From the NCBI GenBank assembly GCA_014706295.1, contig JACSVZ010000008.1, positions 18,455,659-18,519,658 on the forward strand: a DNA stretch of 64,000 nucleotides. Direction: 5' to 3'. Positions 1 through 41,700 of the stretch are shown one piece after another (position 1 is the stretch's first letter; each line of letters begins with the position of its first letter). Made by a program: the position numbers and the translations under genes. The stretch comes from Lycocorax pyrrhopterus obiensis. Lineage: Eukaryota; Chordata; Aves; Passeriformes; Paradisaeidae. The notes below the pieces were generated by a model, which made no database searches, was not told the origin of the DNA, and saw only the letters and a list, made by a program, of their open reading frames with translations.

Positions 1-28111
<28,111 letters not shown>

Positions 28112-28450
28112 GAAGAAATAGCCAAATGTTCTTGTTTTTTCAAACTTTTGGATGGAGAGAAAAATTACCCTCCAAAGCATGAGAGAATCAGAGAAACTGG
28201 AAGCCTCTGGTTGGAGACTGAATCTCAAAGGAGTTGTTGGACTGACCCTGCAGTCAAGTATAATTTAAATTAGACACTGGACCCCAAAGTTGTGAGAGAA
28301 ACTGACAGATATGCACATAGACAATGAGATTTTGTAGTATTTGTCCTGGGAAAACTTTTGTATTTAAAATGTTATTTTAGATATTGAATTTGACATAATA
28401 CATTGTATTTCACAAATATTGTCTAGCAAATAAAACTGCCTTGATTATGC
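28112..28450 (+). other. WDFY4: WDFY4 3' untranslated region
   Basis: Downstream of the stop the sequence turns AT-rich and non-coding to a canonical AATAAA at 28429-28434. Cleavage is expected about 10-30 bp later. This gives a short 3' UTR of roughly 340 bp; the exact end is inferred. Confidence 0.7.
28429..28434 (+). terminator. Polyadenylation signal AATAAA for WDFY4
   Basis: A canonical hexamer (within gcaaataaaactg) lies 318 bp after the WDFY4 stop. It is the first good signal noticed downstream of the stop. Confidence 0.7.
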
Positions 28451-31400
28451 CAAAAAGAAGTGAAGCTTAATAATAACAACAAATCGTATTTTTAATATCT
28501 TGAGGTAAAAAATACTCAGGCTTCAAACAGGTGTTAAGTGAGTATGTTGCAGTATTTTTGTTCTTCACTGACATGCAAGAATATTAACATCTCCATTCTT
28601 ACACTTCCTTCCTCCCTGAATCTGCATAAAAATGTATGCATGCCTTTTGAGAAGCTGTTTTGTTTACCAAGTGAAGGTTGGAATTCCCATGCTGATGCTG
28701 ATGCCTTTATCCAGCCCCACTGTGAGCATGTGTTGTGGTGCAATGTTTCCTAATCTCTGACTTTTTTTTAATGGTACATCTGGCAAAATGTATGGAAAAG
28801 GTGAGGAGGAAGATCTGACATGGCTGGTCAACATATTAATTCATTTTCCTTCTTTGCTGTCTTCTTTCTAACCTTGTTCCTATACTTTCTGGAAGATCAG
28901 TATATTAGACATACTTCAGGAGTTACCTCCACAATCACCCGGTATGGTAAAAGTGAGTATTTGTAGTAAATGAAGGCTGAGACTATAGTGTAATAAATTT
29001 AAGTGCCATTTGTGTTCCTAGTGGGGATGGAGAAACTGTGAAAAATCAACCTCTTTAACATTTTAGCATAATTGGAAGGAGCTAAATTGGTAACTCCCTC
29101 TCTCTTCTGCTCCTCCTTGACCTGGTGAAGAGATTGAATATCTTACCTCACATAGAGAAGGGCTGCACAGCCACACAGGCAGAGCAGCTTCCTGAACACA
29201 CAGACTGGGTCAGAGCAGTGCCAGGAAGAACACGAAGGACATTATGGCCATGAAGGCTCTTTTATTCATACCACCAAACACACCCTTGGGCAGACAGATC
29301 CCTGTTTTCCAGTGTACTGGGACTGGAAGTGCCATGTGTGCTGCACTGGACAGCCAGAGGCTGAGGAACATGAGGAACCACTATATGCCAAAATCTTCGT
29401 GCTAGAGACTTGCTCTTCAGCATCATTAGGAAGAATCTGGAGTAGAAGACAGGTTTTTACCAGTCTTCTTTTAATTACATGATCAACTTTCTTCTTCCTA
29501 TAGGACACTGCTTAGCTAATGACTCTTCTTTTGAATTATGTTGCTGAATGAGCAAATCTTCCTATAGCAAACAGCCTCCTTCCCTCCAGAGTGCTGAGAC
29601 ATGTCCCCACCCCAACCCCCCCATGGTTCGGCCTAACCTCCATAGTGCGTGAGGTAATTGCCTGTGGAAAATGTAGTAATTAGATGTAAGCTCATGATGC
29701 AGACATACAAGGAAGTCTGCATTATGTCTACACAGATGACCTGCCTGGTCTTCCTTTCTGACCTCCAAGTGGATGACTTGATGAGTCAAATACTAATCTT
29801 TCTGGGCTCAGGGAAACATACACTGAAAACAGGCCAAAACACACCAATATTTTCAAATCAAAGTAGCCCTGTGGAGAAAAGGTGGACTGTGCCTATCTTT
29901 ATTTTTCCTGAGGACTGGGGAAAGGTCAATTGTCAACAAAAGTGTACTGCTTCTTTCCACTTCCTTCTGCACATTCCTTAGAAATAAGCTGTGATTTGGA
30001 TACATGGACAGAAAGACTTGGATTCCTGTCCACTGCAAATACAGCTTTACTGAACCATGGTAAAGGTGATTAAGAGCTGTGAAAGAAGGTCACTACCTGT
30101 GTTTTCATGTACCTGGTAAGCATCTTGAATAGCTTGCAAATTGTCTCCTCCTTTAGCCTTTTCATGCAGCCTGTCTTTGCCAAGAGCAGATGCTCCCTGT
30201 TCTAGAGCTGGGCAGCTGCACTAATGGCTCCAACACTCTAGACATCAACCTGGCTTTGTCTGGTATAAGAAGAGGCCAGCTGTAGGCTGGCCATGCATGG
30301 ATTTGACAGGCTCATCTCCTTGTGCCTAAATCAGCTCTCTTAAATCTTCACCAGTCGCTTCAGCAACATCTGTTTTGAATCACAGAGAACAGGTCCAGAG
30401 TGTGCATGTGTGAATGGAAGTCAGCATGTTAAATGTGTTCCCAAGTCAAGCTTCTCCTCATTTTCAGGGAGCTCCAGTTTGGGAGAATACAAAAGGCAGA
30501 TGACTAGAAGCGGGTTGCAATTTCATCCTGGTAAAAGTTCTGATTAGGAATGATTTGCTGTGCAAAAATGCTTGGTTGAGAAAATTTTGGGTCCTTCTCT
30601 AGCTCTAGAGAATTTTTCCCAAATGCCACAAATCATGGGAAGAAACACACACTGTGAGTACTAAAAGCACGACTCAGACTGCAGAGTTAAGGCACAAATG
30701 TCAGCATGCTGCAGTCCTCAAATTTTCTAGGCCTGATACAGCCAGTGTGTGTGACAGTGGTAGAGTGCTACCTGGTCATTTTCGTACAGGCAAGTCTCTG
30801 GGACAGGAAGCTTTTGCTCAAAATTTGTAATAGGTGGTTGAAGAATCACCTGAAACCAACCCTCTTGCAACCACCTGTTTTAATATTTGCTTTGGTCTCC
30901 TGCATATTTGGTAAATTATGAATGCTCATGAAAATGTCCAGGAAATTCCATCAGCTCTGGATGTGGAGGTGACTTTCACTGATGCATAGACAAGCCTTGA
31001 TGGTAGGTCAGGGGCAGTAGTGGTGTGACTTGTGAGTATCCTGATGTGACACATGCTTGGGAGGTAGGGGTAACAGATCTAGAATTTGCTTGAAAACTGA
31101 AGTATAGCAATTCCACAGCAAATACTTTTAGCACAACTCCGTTGTTACTGTAAGTGGAACAGCATGAACATCAACAGAGTATTATAATTATCTCAGAACC
31201 AACTTTTGCACAGGGGAAGTAGCTCAGGGTGAGAATTATCCTTAAAAGAAATCCAATCCCATTAGGATAAGAAATGCAGAAATAAGTTTTAACTCTGCCC
31301 TATAGGGAAATGAAGACGAGAAATGTGGAACAACACAACCTTTATGTGACTTTAAAAACCAGTTTAATCTAATTGAGTACCATAAACCCTAAAATGCCTT

Positions 31401-33605
31401 AATTACACTTATTTGGTTATTGCACAGACCATCTTGCTTCCTTGTTCAGCAACAGAAGTCTTGTATTACACTGAGCATTAAGTAGTGCCTGATCTCTAGC
31501 ATTCTGCTGGCTAGTTAACACTCATGAAGCAATATTTGCCTGTGCACTGCAGGGTCTTTGCATCCTCATAAAAAAGAATTTACTCAAAACTTTTTTGAGA
31601 TATCTATACAAGGAAAGCTCTAATTCTCACAGGAAAATTTTCCCTGTGGCTGTCACTATGTGCTACTCTTCTCAACTCAGGGATCCGTTGTTGTGTTATT
31701 GGTGTCACTGTTCAGATGTGTGCACTGAAGTCAGCCAGGCTGATGGGGGTGGGGGTGTGAGAGGGTACAGGGTGGTGTAATTCCTGTGGAGGAATGCCAG
31801 CCCTCTCTATACTTTTTGCCTTGCAGACAGTTTGTAATCAGAGGTCTTCCCAAGCATCAGGAGGCTCATGCCAATCTGCCACATGACATTTTTAAAAGGG
31901 CTCACCCTTTCCCTGTTAAATGTCTTGTGAAAATGTAGTACTCAGAACCAGGCAGCTTTCAGCAGGACATTGGAATATTAGTGACCATGAGTAATATTTG
32001 CTGTAATGAGTGCTGAGCAAATGGAGCCCTTTTGATGGGGACGGTGGTGCCTCTGTTCAGCAATCACTTGCTGTGTTTCATATTCAGGTGGTGCAGCTCT
32101 ATGCATGTGGAGGCTGTTGGTGTAGTGCAGTCACTGGGGCAACAGCAGCATGGGAACTTTCTCTGTTTCAGGTCAGAAATTGTCTCCTTGTTCAGTTTGG
32201 ACATGAGGCTCTCAGGACTTTGTTTCTCCCTTGCACATATGTTCCCTGGCCAAGAGGGACAGGAAAAACTCCTGTTCCCATATCTACTCCAGTTTTGGTG
32301 GGATGCTCTGCTCTCCTGAGGGGAGCACATGAAGTAAGCCACAGGAGTGGATGGTGAGAGTGCTCTTTGGCCCCTCCAGTGCTCAGTCCATTCCCTACCA
32401 TCTCCTGGCTGTGGCATCTCCAGTGGAGAAGTGGTGGTAAGTTAAATCTCCTTGGCCAATGTCCATGTCTTTATACTCCTTATTTTACTGAAGCTGCTGG
32501 TCTGACCAAAATCAAATGCAGTCAAGATGCAGTCATTTAAGTTCCCACTTTTGACTGATGCAGTTGCAGAGTATCAGCTCTAGTAAGCAAGCAAAAAGGC
32601 GTATCTTTGTGTGACAGTGGGGCCGTGGACGTTGTAAACAAGGAATTTCAGTAGTGTTATGGAAATAACCAGAACTGCTGCCAGACTATGGGATTGTTTG
32701 CTTGAGAAGGTGAAATCCTGATTTGCTCCAAAGCTTTGTCTGCCTGGCAGGCTGGCTTCAGCCAGCTTTGGTGGCTTTCCTTGTGTAAGGACTCATTTGT
32801 CACCTTGTTGTATAGCAGCCTGTGGTGTTCATGAGGGAAGCTCTGGACTCTTCAGAGCCTGATTATGAGCTGAATATATACTCCATATCTGGGCTGTATA
32901 TTTACAGGCCCTTCTCCGTGCCAGTGCTGGGACTGTGATTAGTGGGAGGAGGCCCACTAGAAATCTACTGAAGCAGGTCTAATTGAACCAAATAGACCAG
33001 CTCAGTAGAGTAGAAAATAGTTCTTATATATCTACCGAAGAAGATAATGACCTTTTAAATAACAGAAGCAATTTTATTTCAATACCCCAATTACTCTGAA
33101 CTCTCAAATGCCAAAGTGCCAAGCACTTTCAAAATAACTTAATTTAGACATTTATAGCACTTAGACACTGCTAGTTTCTTATCTAACCTAATTATGGGTT
33201 GTACAGGAAATTGCAAAGCATCCCAATTAGTGTTATTTTTTATAGTGATACATAGGAGTGGCCTTTGCCATTTGCGGTAATCATGTGCACGGTGATTTAT
33301 TAATTTTGGCTTTTGTGTTAGTTCCTCTTCTATCATCTGGCTGCTCTTTGAGAGCAAGCAAGGAGGAAGTAGAGGTAGAAGTGAGCATAGCTATGTTGCT
33401 TGAGGGAATTGAAAGGCATATTTTCCTCTGAGAGCAGAGTACAGTTGCAAAGCAGGACCATTTAAGATGAAGATGTGCCATGTAGAAAATAATGGATAGC
33501 TAGCAAAATTGTTGACCTTCCTCTGATCTGAGCACTTAGGCCATGATTCTTGACTTTTCTTGTGCAATGTCCACCTAGATTTAATAATGTCAGATCACAT
33601 CACTG

Positions 33606-33803
33606 GAGAAAGAAAAACATCATCTTGTAATTAATTGCACATCTGTAAGTATCAAAGCAACTCACTGAAAGACTACAGAGAAGAAAATTTCACTGAGTAT
33701 AATATGCTTCAGTGTGAGAAATGCAGAATAAATGGATTTAGCTCCTTCTAACAGGAACTGCAAGGCCAAATTAATCCCTGGCCTAACTCTCTCTGGCTTG
33801 AGC
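33606..33803 (+). repeat. Left arm of a large inverted duplication
   Basis: This stretch is nearly identical to the reverse complement of 35714-35912. Over the core (33618-33799) I count only about three differences, including one T indel. Landmarks are catcatcttg at 33618, a run through gcacatctgtaagtatcaaa, and tggcctaactctctctggct near the right edge. The right part looks like an old amniote interspersed repeat (gccaaattaatccctgg...), but the arm-to-arm identity is far higher than expected for independent old copies. Confidence 0.9.
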
Positions 33804-35713
33804 CCCACAGGACTAGTTCAGGGGAAGGAGATGTGTAAAGCTGCTTAACTGGTTGCCTGAAAAATCCCTTCATAGGCAGTGCTGAGCAGTTTTCATTCTA
33901 GTTCCTATGCACAGCAGGCAGAATCAGAGGCGGAGGAAATGGTGCAGCACCACTGAGCAGTATTCAGTGACTTCTTTTTTGCTTTCATGATAAGGGGAGG
34001 ACATGCATCCAGTTACTATGTTTGAAAGTGACAGCTGTTGCCCATCCCCATGTGGTTTTTTGCCCTGTATATTTTATGTGATGTCTTTGTTCTGTGCTGT
34101 GGTCATCCACCCTCCCCAGTGTCAGAAGACAGTTTGTCTTAGCAGTCACAGGAGTTCCTGCAGGCCTCTTCATTCCTGAGGATAATCCAAAAGTATCAAT
34201 GGCTAATTTCTCAAGGAAAGATGCAGGGCTGTGGGTAGCTGTGTACTGCTGTTAACTGTGCCCAAGATGATACCAGCCTGGAACAGGAAGGCAAAAGCCC
34301 CAATGGTGATCTTGTCTTGCCACAGCTCTATGTGCAAAGCCCTAATGCACTGTTGTGTTCTCATTCACTTCCTTATGGCAAAATATTGCTACAGACAGAT
34401 AGGATTTTAACAAGGCTTAAATTAAGTCCATGAGGGAAAGCTTGTGTTTGACCAAACCAGTCCCTTTCCCCAAAGTTTTTCTCTAGGCAGGACCACAGCC
34501 CAAGTGAGATTGCCTGGGGCCTCTGTGGACATGACCTCCTACTTCCCTGGTGTGAGATGCAGGAGCAGATCCTCACACATCAGGTCTCAGATCCTCACAG
34601 GAGGGAAATGCAGCTGCAGTGACTGGCTCTGTTATGTACTGAAATGAAAACCCGAACAGATCTCAGCAGGATGCTCACAAAGGGCTGCCAGAACATTTCT
34701 GACCACAGTGGTCAAAGACTGAAGAGCCCTTTGTGGGGTTTGGAAACAGCCCAGCAATGTTGGTGAGGAACAAGAGAGACACAATAGGGTGCCAAGACAG
34801 GGAGGATTCCTGAAATATCTATTGCTATGCAAGAGTCTTCCACTGATATGCAGTCTTTTGATCTGCCCAACTAAGGCAGTGAAATGGAATCAAACCTGCT
34901 GGTGGAACAACGCACAGGGAATGAGCACATTTCACATTAGTGTAGAAAATTCAGAAGACCACTTGTTATGCAGCAAAATTCAGGAATTTTATCTTTTACC
35001 GTGGCAGGTTAGACTGAAGCCGAAAAGGATCTTTGCATCCTGATGTCACTCACCAGAAGTGTTTTGGAGAGACCTTCAAAAAGCAGAATTTAACCTACAA
35101 ATTAAACATCAAATGCAAACTTACCTGGTCTGAGTCCTATGCCATCAGAATCTGGCCAAACCGTGGCTAAGGACACAAGTTTATTGAACTTTTTAATGAA
35201 GAGAACCCCACAATTATGTTACAGTTATACTAAAACAAATAATTTGCTTGCAATTGCAGAGATAATGACATGCTGACCACACCTACCAATTAGAAAGTCA
35301 TAATAAAGAGTAATAAAATACCTTTTCCTTGGGCTGCAGAATCAACCCCCACACAGCCTGTGACACTAATATGATTTACTCCTATTTGCTGATGGAGAAT
35401 TCTAGTAATAAAATTTAATGTGGAGGAACAAGGTGCATTTAACCAAAGCTGTAAACATATCTAATTTTATTTAAAGCTATAGGGTGCAGTACATTAACGT
35501 TTAACAATCTGATATTAAATTGGTGTGAAGCTAATAGAGGTGTATTTGTTAAGATTTCAGCACAAAGCCATGTTCTACCAATGACAACAGAAGGAGTAAC
35601 CAAAATAGTGTGACTCAGCAGACTCCAACTGCTGCTTAATAAGGTACTAAGAGTCTTCATGGGAACTCCTGTCGTAAAAGAACTGTGGGCCACCTTCAGG
35701 TCTGCTGCTGTTC

Positions 35714-35912
35714 TGCTGAAGCCAGAGAGAGTTAGGCCAGGGATTAATTTGGCCTTGCAGTTCCTGTTAGAAGGAGCTAAATCCATTTATTCTGCATTTC
35801 TCACACTGAAGCATATTATGCTCAGTGAAATTTTCTTCTCTGTAGTCTTTCAGTGAGTTGCTTTGATACTTACAGATGTGCAATTAATTGCAAGATGATG
35901 CTTTCCTTTCTC
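35714..35912 (-). repeat. Right arm of the inverted duplication
   Basis: This is the reverse-complement partner of 33606-33803, separated from it by about 1.9 kb of unrecognised sequence. Similarity fades at both edges (near 35718 and beyond 35900) without an obvious target-site duplication. Confidence 0.9.
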
Positions 35913-36030
35913 TGCTGCCATATGAAGTCAGTTCCAAACATCTGAAAAGCCTGGAACTTTCTGCAGAATGAAGAATTCAATTCCAAATACTGGGACTTTC
36001 TAAATGCTGTGTAAGAGATAAATGCATATC

Positions 36031-36070
36031 CTTCAATCTAGGAAGCAATACCCTTCTCTAGGAAGCAATA
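36031..36070. repeat. Two-copy tandem repeat, 20-bp unit
   Basis: The units at 36031-36050 and 36051-36070 share the 14-base end tctaggaagcaata, with divergence in the first six bases. Confidence 0.7.
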
Positions 36071-37979
36071 AATCCTACAGAGAGTGAGACAACAAATCTT
36101 ACAAAAAAAGGTAATTTATTCAGTTCAATTAACTATTATTTTGGGGAATTAGATATCAAACATACACAAGAATATATAGGATATTAATACATAAAGAATG
36201 GTATTCATTAACATGCTGGGCATAAATATACAGTAGAGGATTCTTCTGAACAATGGGCACAATGGCCAGTTGTATGCAAAAGGAATGTCTGTCACCAAAC
36301 ATGAAAGTTTTCACAGCTAAGTGGTCAAATAATTAATGTGTTAGGATTTTATGTTTAATTCCAAAGTAACAACTAATAATGTCTATATTTTTCTAAGGCT
36401 TTTTGAACAGCTGTCTGCATAACAGGTGTCCTCTTTGAATTATCAGTTAAGCTAGCTGTTCCAAAATTGATCCCTGAATGTTGAATCACTTGTTAGCACC
36501 AATTTGGTTTTGGTCAATGAGTTGATTGCTGTTGTTACTGAAAGTCCAACACCTGATCAGAGAACAAGGAAAGATACCATGCCCTTTTGGTGGGTGATTA
36601 ACTCCTGGGACAATGCAAAGGTGAAACAAACATCTTTTTTGACAGCTCACAATAGCAAACATTAAAAATGCAAATAATTCCTAGCATTATAAACTGATAA
36701 AAGCTGACCTTAGTTTGGAAACAACTGTTCTGATGAAGGAATAGAATTAGAATTAGTACTGCACATAATGGTCAACCTGATAAGCTTTTCTTAAATTCTT
36801 TTTATAGAAGAAATTTTTATCTAATGTGGAAGCAGGTGACTGCATTTTATATTTACAGATCCTGGCTAGACAGTAACAGATTATGTGTGCTGCCTAATCT
36901 CTACCACTGTTCAAAAAAGTTAAAAAGCAGTTTATACAGACTCACTTATTCTGGTGAAACCCTCCAAAAGGCAGTGATGTGCTCTGTCCCTTGGCTGCAT
37001 GTCCCCATCCTTGAATTGTCCCTGCTGCCCTCCTCTCCTGCACTCCCATGCAATAACAGGAACAAGGGCATGAGTGCTCCTGTGACGATTCCCAGCTGTG
37101 CTCTGAGCCCTGGTGAGAAGTTGTTCTATCACTAAAAGGGTGTGACCTGTAAAGGAAGAACCAACTTGGACCATCTTAGTTGTGACTCCAGAACCCAAGG
37201 CCTGCAAGTGCTACTCCAAAATCCACATTAAATACTGGTGAATGAGCAGCCTGTCATGGGGCTCCCTCACAGACCTGGAGAAGACCTGGCACATGCCAAG
37301 TATCGATCTCCATGACCTGATGGTGACCTAAAGAGCCCATGTTTTTACATCTCCATCGACTGCACACTTACTCAAGGGCTAAAGCTTCCCAAGAGCAGAA
37401 AGATGTTGGGTATCGAACTCTCCCTGAGCTCTGGGGAAATTAGACATTGAAGATACATGAGCTTGAAAACATCAGTCCAGCTATTCTTCATGACTGAAAT
37501 GCCCAGGATGGCACAGAATAGCTCATTGTCCATCAATGTGTGTCAAAGCAAAAGGAAGAATGCCTTCTCAGTTATCAAGAGGTAAAGAAAGAGGAATGTT
37601 ATTTTGTGTCCTCACATTAGGCTCATTTCCCTATCTCCTGAGCCCTGGTCTTTCCAAAGAAATAACTCCAAAGTCAGCAGGGCACTACAGAGTCTGTTCC
37701 ATAGGGAAGGAGAAGCTGTGTAATTTTTTCCTCTAGATCAGCAGCTCAGCAGTGCAGGCTACAGGAGGAAACTTTTGCAGGTTTGGAAACACCAAACGAA
37801 ACCAAGACCAAAAGCAGTGTCCTGGTTCTCTCAGTTTTTTACTCACTATCAAGTTTTTCCTATTCCTAATCAGAATTTTTAAAAATCAAATCCTGGGAGA
37901 TGTTCCCAAGCTACGGATAGTCTTCCTTAAATCATTGGGGTTTAACTATAAATGTTTCCTTCAGATTATTTTGAAATAT

Positions 37980-37985
37980 TTTATT
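37980..37985 (-). terminator. Candidate polyadenylation signal for VSTM4
   Basis: This TTTATT is AATAAA on the minus strand, 622 bp beyond the VSTM4 stop. It is the nearest canonical hexamer noticed downstream. An ATTAAA variant lies at 38115-38120. The AT-rich context makes chance occurrence likely. Confidence 0.25.
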
Positions 37986-38606
37986 TCAAACACCTTACTA
38001 AAAGTAACAAAAGTTTTTTAAAGACAATGTCATTTAGAAAGGGAATTTGAAAACATAGAACACAAACCTTTTTAACTATTTCTGGAGAACGGGAAAAAAA
38101 GCAGAAAAAGTAACTTTAATTTTTCCTTTGCGGTAGAAAAAAGTCTCAGCTTTACTGGGTTAATATTTTTCTGATGGGACAAAATGCATTGAAATGGCCA
38201 TTTTCCTGGTCAGTGGTCTTTTCCTTCAGGAGCAGGTTGCTGGGCATGGATCCTGCAACCAGCCCTCCTAAGGCTTGCTAAGATATTGATGTTTGCAGCT
38301 GGACTCATCACATTAACATTAAAGAAGGAATAATGTTTAGTGTTAAAAATGCCCCAGGTAGAACTTCAGCCCATTTCCAACAGGGATATAGAACGCTACA
38401 AAGGGTATCTCTGGGAAGTCACTTGTTGGCCAGCTGCTTTTTCTATGATTACTTTCAACTACATTGTGTTTAAAAGTCTCATAGAAAAATAGAAGTGCAT
38501 GAATGGAAATAAAAAAACAAGGACATTTGTACGATTTTTATAAATAAACAGCACAGCAAGATTTAAATAGAACACAGACAAAGGACATTTATACAGGCAT
38601 GAACTG

Positions 38607-38732
38607 TTACAGCTTGTTCTCCTCAAAGAGTATCTGTGCATAGACTGTCATGCTGGGAATGCCTTTGGCTTCCTGAATCGGCTTCATCAGTTCAAGTTCA
38701 GCATATGTTAAATTCTCCTCTGCGATTTTTGG
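38607..38732 (-). CDS. VSTM4: VSTM4 last exon: ITIM/ITSM-like tail and stop
   Basis: After the acceptor tcttgcag (minus strand), 41 codons encode PKIAEENLTYAELELMKPIQ and then a segment ending TVYAQILFEENKL, with TAA at 38609-38607. LTYAEL (38711-38694) fits the ITIM consensus [IVLS]xYxx[ILV], and TVYAQI (38648-38631) fits the ITSM consensus TxYxx[VI]. Both are spaced as in inhibitory receptors of the Siglec and SLAM types. This exon is separated from exon 7 by a 10.7-kb intron. Confidence 0.96.
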   Translation of the reverse strand, partial: PKIAEENLTYAELELMKPIQEAKGIPSMTVYAQILFEENKL

Positions 38733-41700
38733 CTGCAAGACAGAACCAACAAATTCGTTATAATGTCATTACCACTGAATGTAGATATTTTATAAAATTG
38801 GCTATAGCTCTTCTCCCACCCATTCTAATTCTACTACGTGTTTAATCAGTCTACTTTGCATTAGGGTTAGTTCATAGAAGATGAAATAAAAATAATATTA
38901 AAAATAGGAAACAGGAATAAGTAGGATTTTCAGGTTTGCTTCTAATTTCACAAACACTGAACATTTTGACAATTCAAATATTGCAGATTTGAAAGATGTA
39001 TGTTAGCAAAATGTTCAGCCTCCTTAATACTAAATTTCCTGATTTTATTTATTGCAGATTTCACAATTTGAAAGATATATGCCAGATTTGCTTTCCAGAT
39101 GTAAACCTTGGACCAGTTACATCTCTAATCACAACCACTCACAGAGCCTCTCATTATATTTCTTAACAGAACCAAAAAATGTTAAAAATACGCAGAAGGC
39201 ACAAAAAACTGGATAGAATTACTGCCATTCCACTGGAATTTCACCACTTTTGCCAAGCTATAGATGAGTTCAGAGTTTAGAACAAAGGCCATACCACCAA
39301 AACTGCCTGCTGTATTACAGTGATTGAATTTGACTTACAACTATAAAATTTAGCTAAGGGACATGGTCAATAAAATTTACTGAACAAATTTTTTTGTGGG
39401 TGGCAGAAGCTGCCTACTGCTATTGGGGACTTCATCCAGACTCAGGTGGCTCAGAGGAGGAAAATCTTGTCTTGTGCTCCTGTGTGTGTTTTGCTCACAG
39501 TTGGGAGTGGGTTGTTCATGTCCAATTCACCTCAGAAAATGTAGCTACAAACAAAAGAGTTGCTGTGGAACTGTATGTGAGACCCTCAGTATTTGAAATG
39601 GATTTCAGCTCATCTGTAGAAGACTGAGGTCTGTGCTCCCTGAAGAAGGGTGAAGCTCTATGGCCCTATGCAAGTGAAGAACTGGAGAATTTGTTCTTTA
39701 TCTTCTTGAGTACTTGTTCTACCTGAGTAACTGATGTCCTCAAGTTGAAGTGCAGAGGACAATTAAAAAACCCAAAACATTTCAGCCATGTGAATTTCTG
39801 CAGTCACAAGAAGCAGCCATGAAAAGATTGCATCTCTCAGACTAAGAAAGGCTTTGGCAGTTGTAAAGTTAAAACTGGCTCGAAGTTCATAAACCAGGAT
39901 TTTCCACACAGTACTTAAATGTTAGGAAGAAATTGTAAATAGTTGCCAAGGCCAAAAGTTTCACATTTTATTTATTGCTTATTTATTTCTGATTTAACAC
40001 AAATGATTCCTGTTTCCTTGAAATGTGTTTGAATAATTATTGTTTTGTCTTCTGCCTAAAAAGATAAGCATCTAACACCCTCTGAAATCAGTCCCTGTGC
40101 TCCCCCGCTTCCTGTTCTTTGCACTGCTCTGGAATCCTCTCATGGCAGTTGCTCACACTCAGCATTTCAGGTTGTTTCCATCAGAGTGAAAAAGTTTACA
40201 CTTTTCCAGCATTAATTTGATCCTATTTCTTCTCTGCAGATCAAATCCTCAAAGGCTTTGTGCAGCTGCTGCTGCAAGTGGTGTCACTGAAGTCAAATGA
40301 TCTGTGCAATGTGAGTACAAGCCCTTTGCAGGGCGTTGCCTGCAGGACTGGCACCTTTGCATTTCACTGTTCACACAGCCTTCCCTCCCTCCCCCACTTC
40401 CATGCATAGTCCTATTTGATCTCGACTTCTGGTCCTCATTCACTGTCAAATGCTCTGCTGTTGACAACACAGAAAATTTCCTGCTTTCATTGAATTCTCT
40501 GGTGTAATGACAAAAGGAATTACTGTGGATCCAGACAGATCTTGACTGTAACAGAAATAAAATCACACATATATTTTCTTTGTTAATGTATTAGGATTGA
40601 ACTGGACCACAATGTTTAGAAAGGCATCTCTCCTATCCTGGCCTTGGCTTAAAGACTTAGAAAAAACTCTCGGTCAACTGCTGTGATGCCTGAAAAATTT
40701 TTATATTGCCCTTTTCTTTATATCCTGAAGGTAGTTGCCTCAGTTTCTAGGCACTTCAGTTGTTTTTTGCTTTTATGTTAAGTTAAAGATTCCTTTTGAG
40801 ATTTCAAAACTGTATGTGCCTGTCTATTCAGTTATGTAGCACAGAAGCTAAAGACAGGAGTTACATTGAGGGTGGACACCACAATAACACCAACAAATGC
40901 TGAAGATTTTATTCTCAGTGTAAGATAGTATATTGAGTCTCTGAAGGTATTGGGAATTTTGCTGCCAGCTTCAGTGTCACATCAGACCTTCAATGCACAA
41001 TGATACATTGCATGTGAAAAGCTTCCTAAAAATCAATCTGATAAAACTTTTCAGGCAAAGATACTGGTCACTGCCACAGTAAAACTCTACATTTCTTAAG
41101 TCTGACGCAGAACATTGGTTGAGGCAGAAATATTTTCATTGTTCTGTAGGAATCAGTTGTTCAGGGCAAGCTAAATCTGTATATGTTTTCCCCTTTATTG
41201 TTTAATCATATTTCTTGTTATGTTTCCATTTAGAAAATGCCACATGTCCTAAAATAGCCACCCCAACGCCCAGCTCATGTAAATTTTAGAAGTAAGATTT
41301 ATGAAATCATATTGTCCAGGTGTTTTATTATATTATCTCAAAATTGCATTGTTTTCCAGTGTAGATTATCTCTTTATTCTTACCTTATTCTATTATGTTT
41401 GGATATGAAAAATAACACTAGATTCCCCAAAACAAGCCATTGGGCAGTAGTGGCTGATGTGTTGCTTTCATACATTTTTATGATGTTCCTATAGTAAACA
41501 TAATTTAATAAAGCCAAAACACACTAAATAAATAATTGCATCTAGAAAAGCAATAAAACCAAATAAAATTAGTACTTTCATAAGTGGAAAAGGTACTTCA
41601 ATTACTGCTACAAGCAACAGCACACCATAAAATGTGTAGAATAATTTCCCTTATGCATATTTCTAGTATGTAATAATTTGATTGAAAATATGAGGAAACA

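Larger units (their letters stand above)
28451..38606. other. Intergenic region between convergent WDFY4 and VSTM4
   Basis: About 10 kb separates the two stop codons, less the UTRs. No conserved exon, tRNA or protein domain was recognised on either strand. Contents noted are the inverted ~195-bp arms (33606-33803 and 35714-35912) and a 20-bp tandem duplication (36031-36070). The VSTM4 3' UTR must occupy the right-hand edge. Confidence 0.6.

Noticed and set aside
32010..32417. Overlapping open frames of ~70-117 codons on both strands in the intergenic region
   Set aside because: Mutually overlapping frames with no domain or conserved splice sites; probably chance.
38978..39085. Two copies of a ttgcagattt...gaaagat-like segment about 70 bp apart
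   Set aside because: The match is short, interrupted and AT-rich; it could be coincidence.
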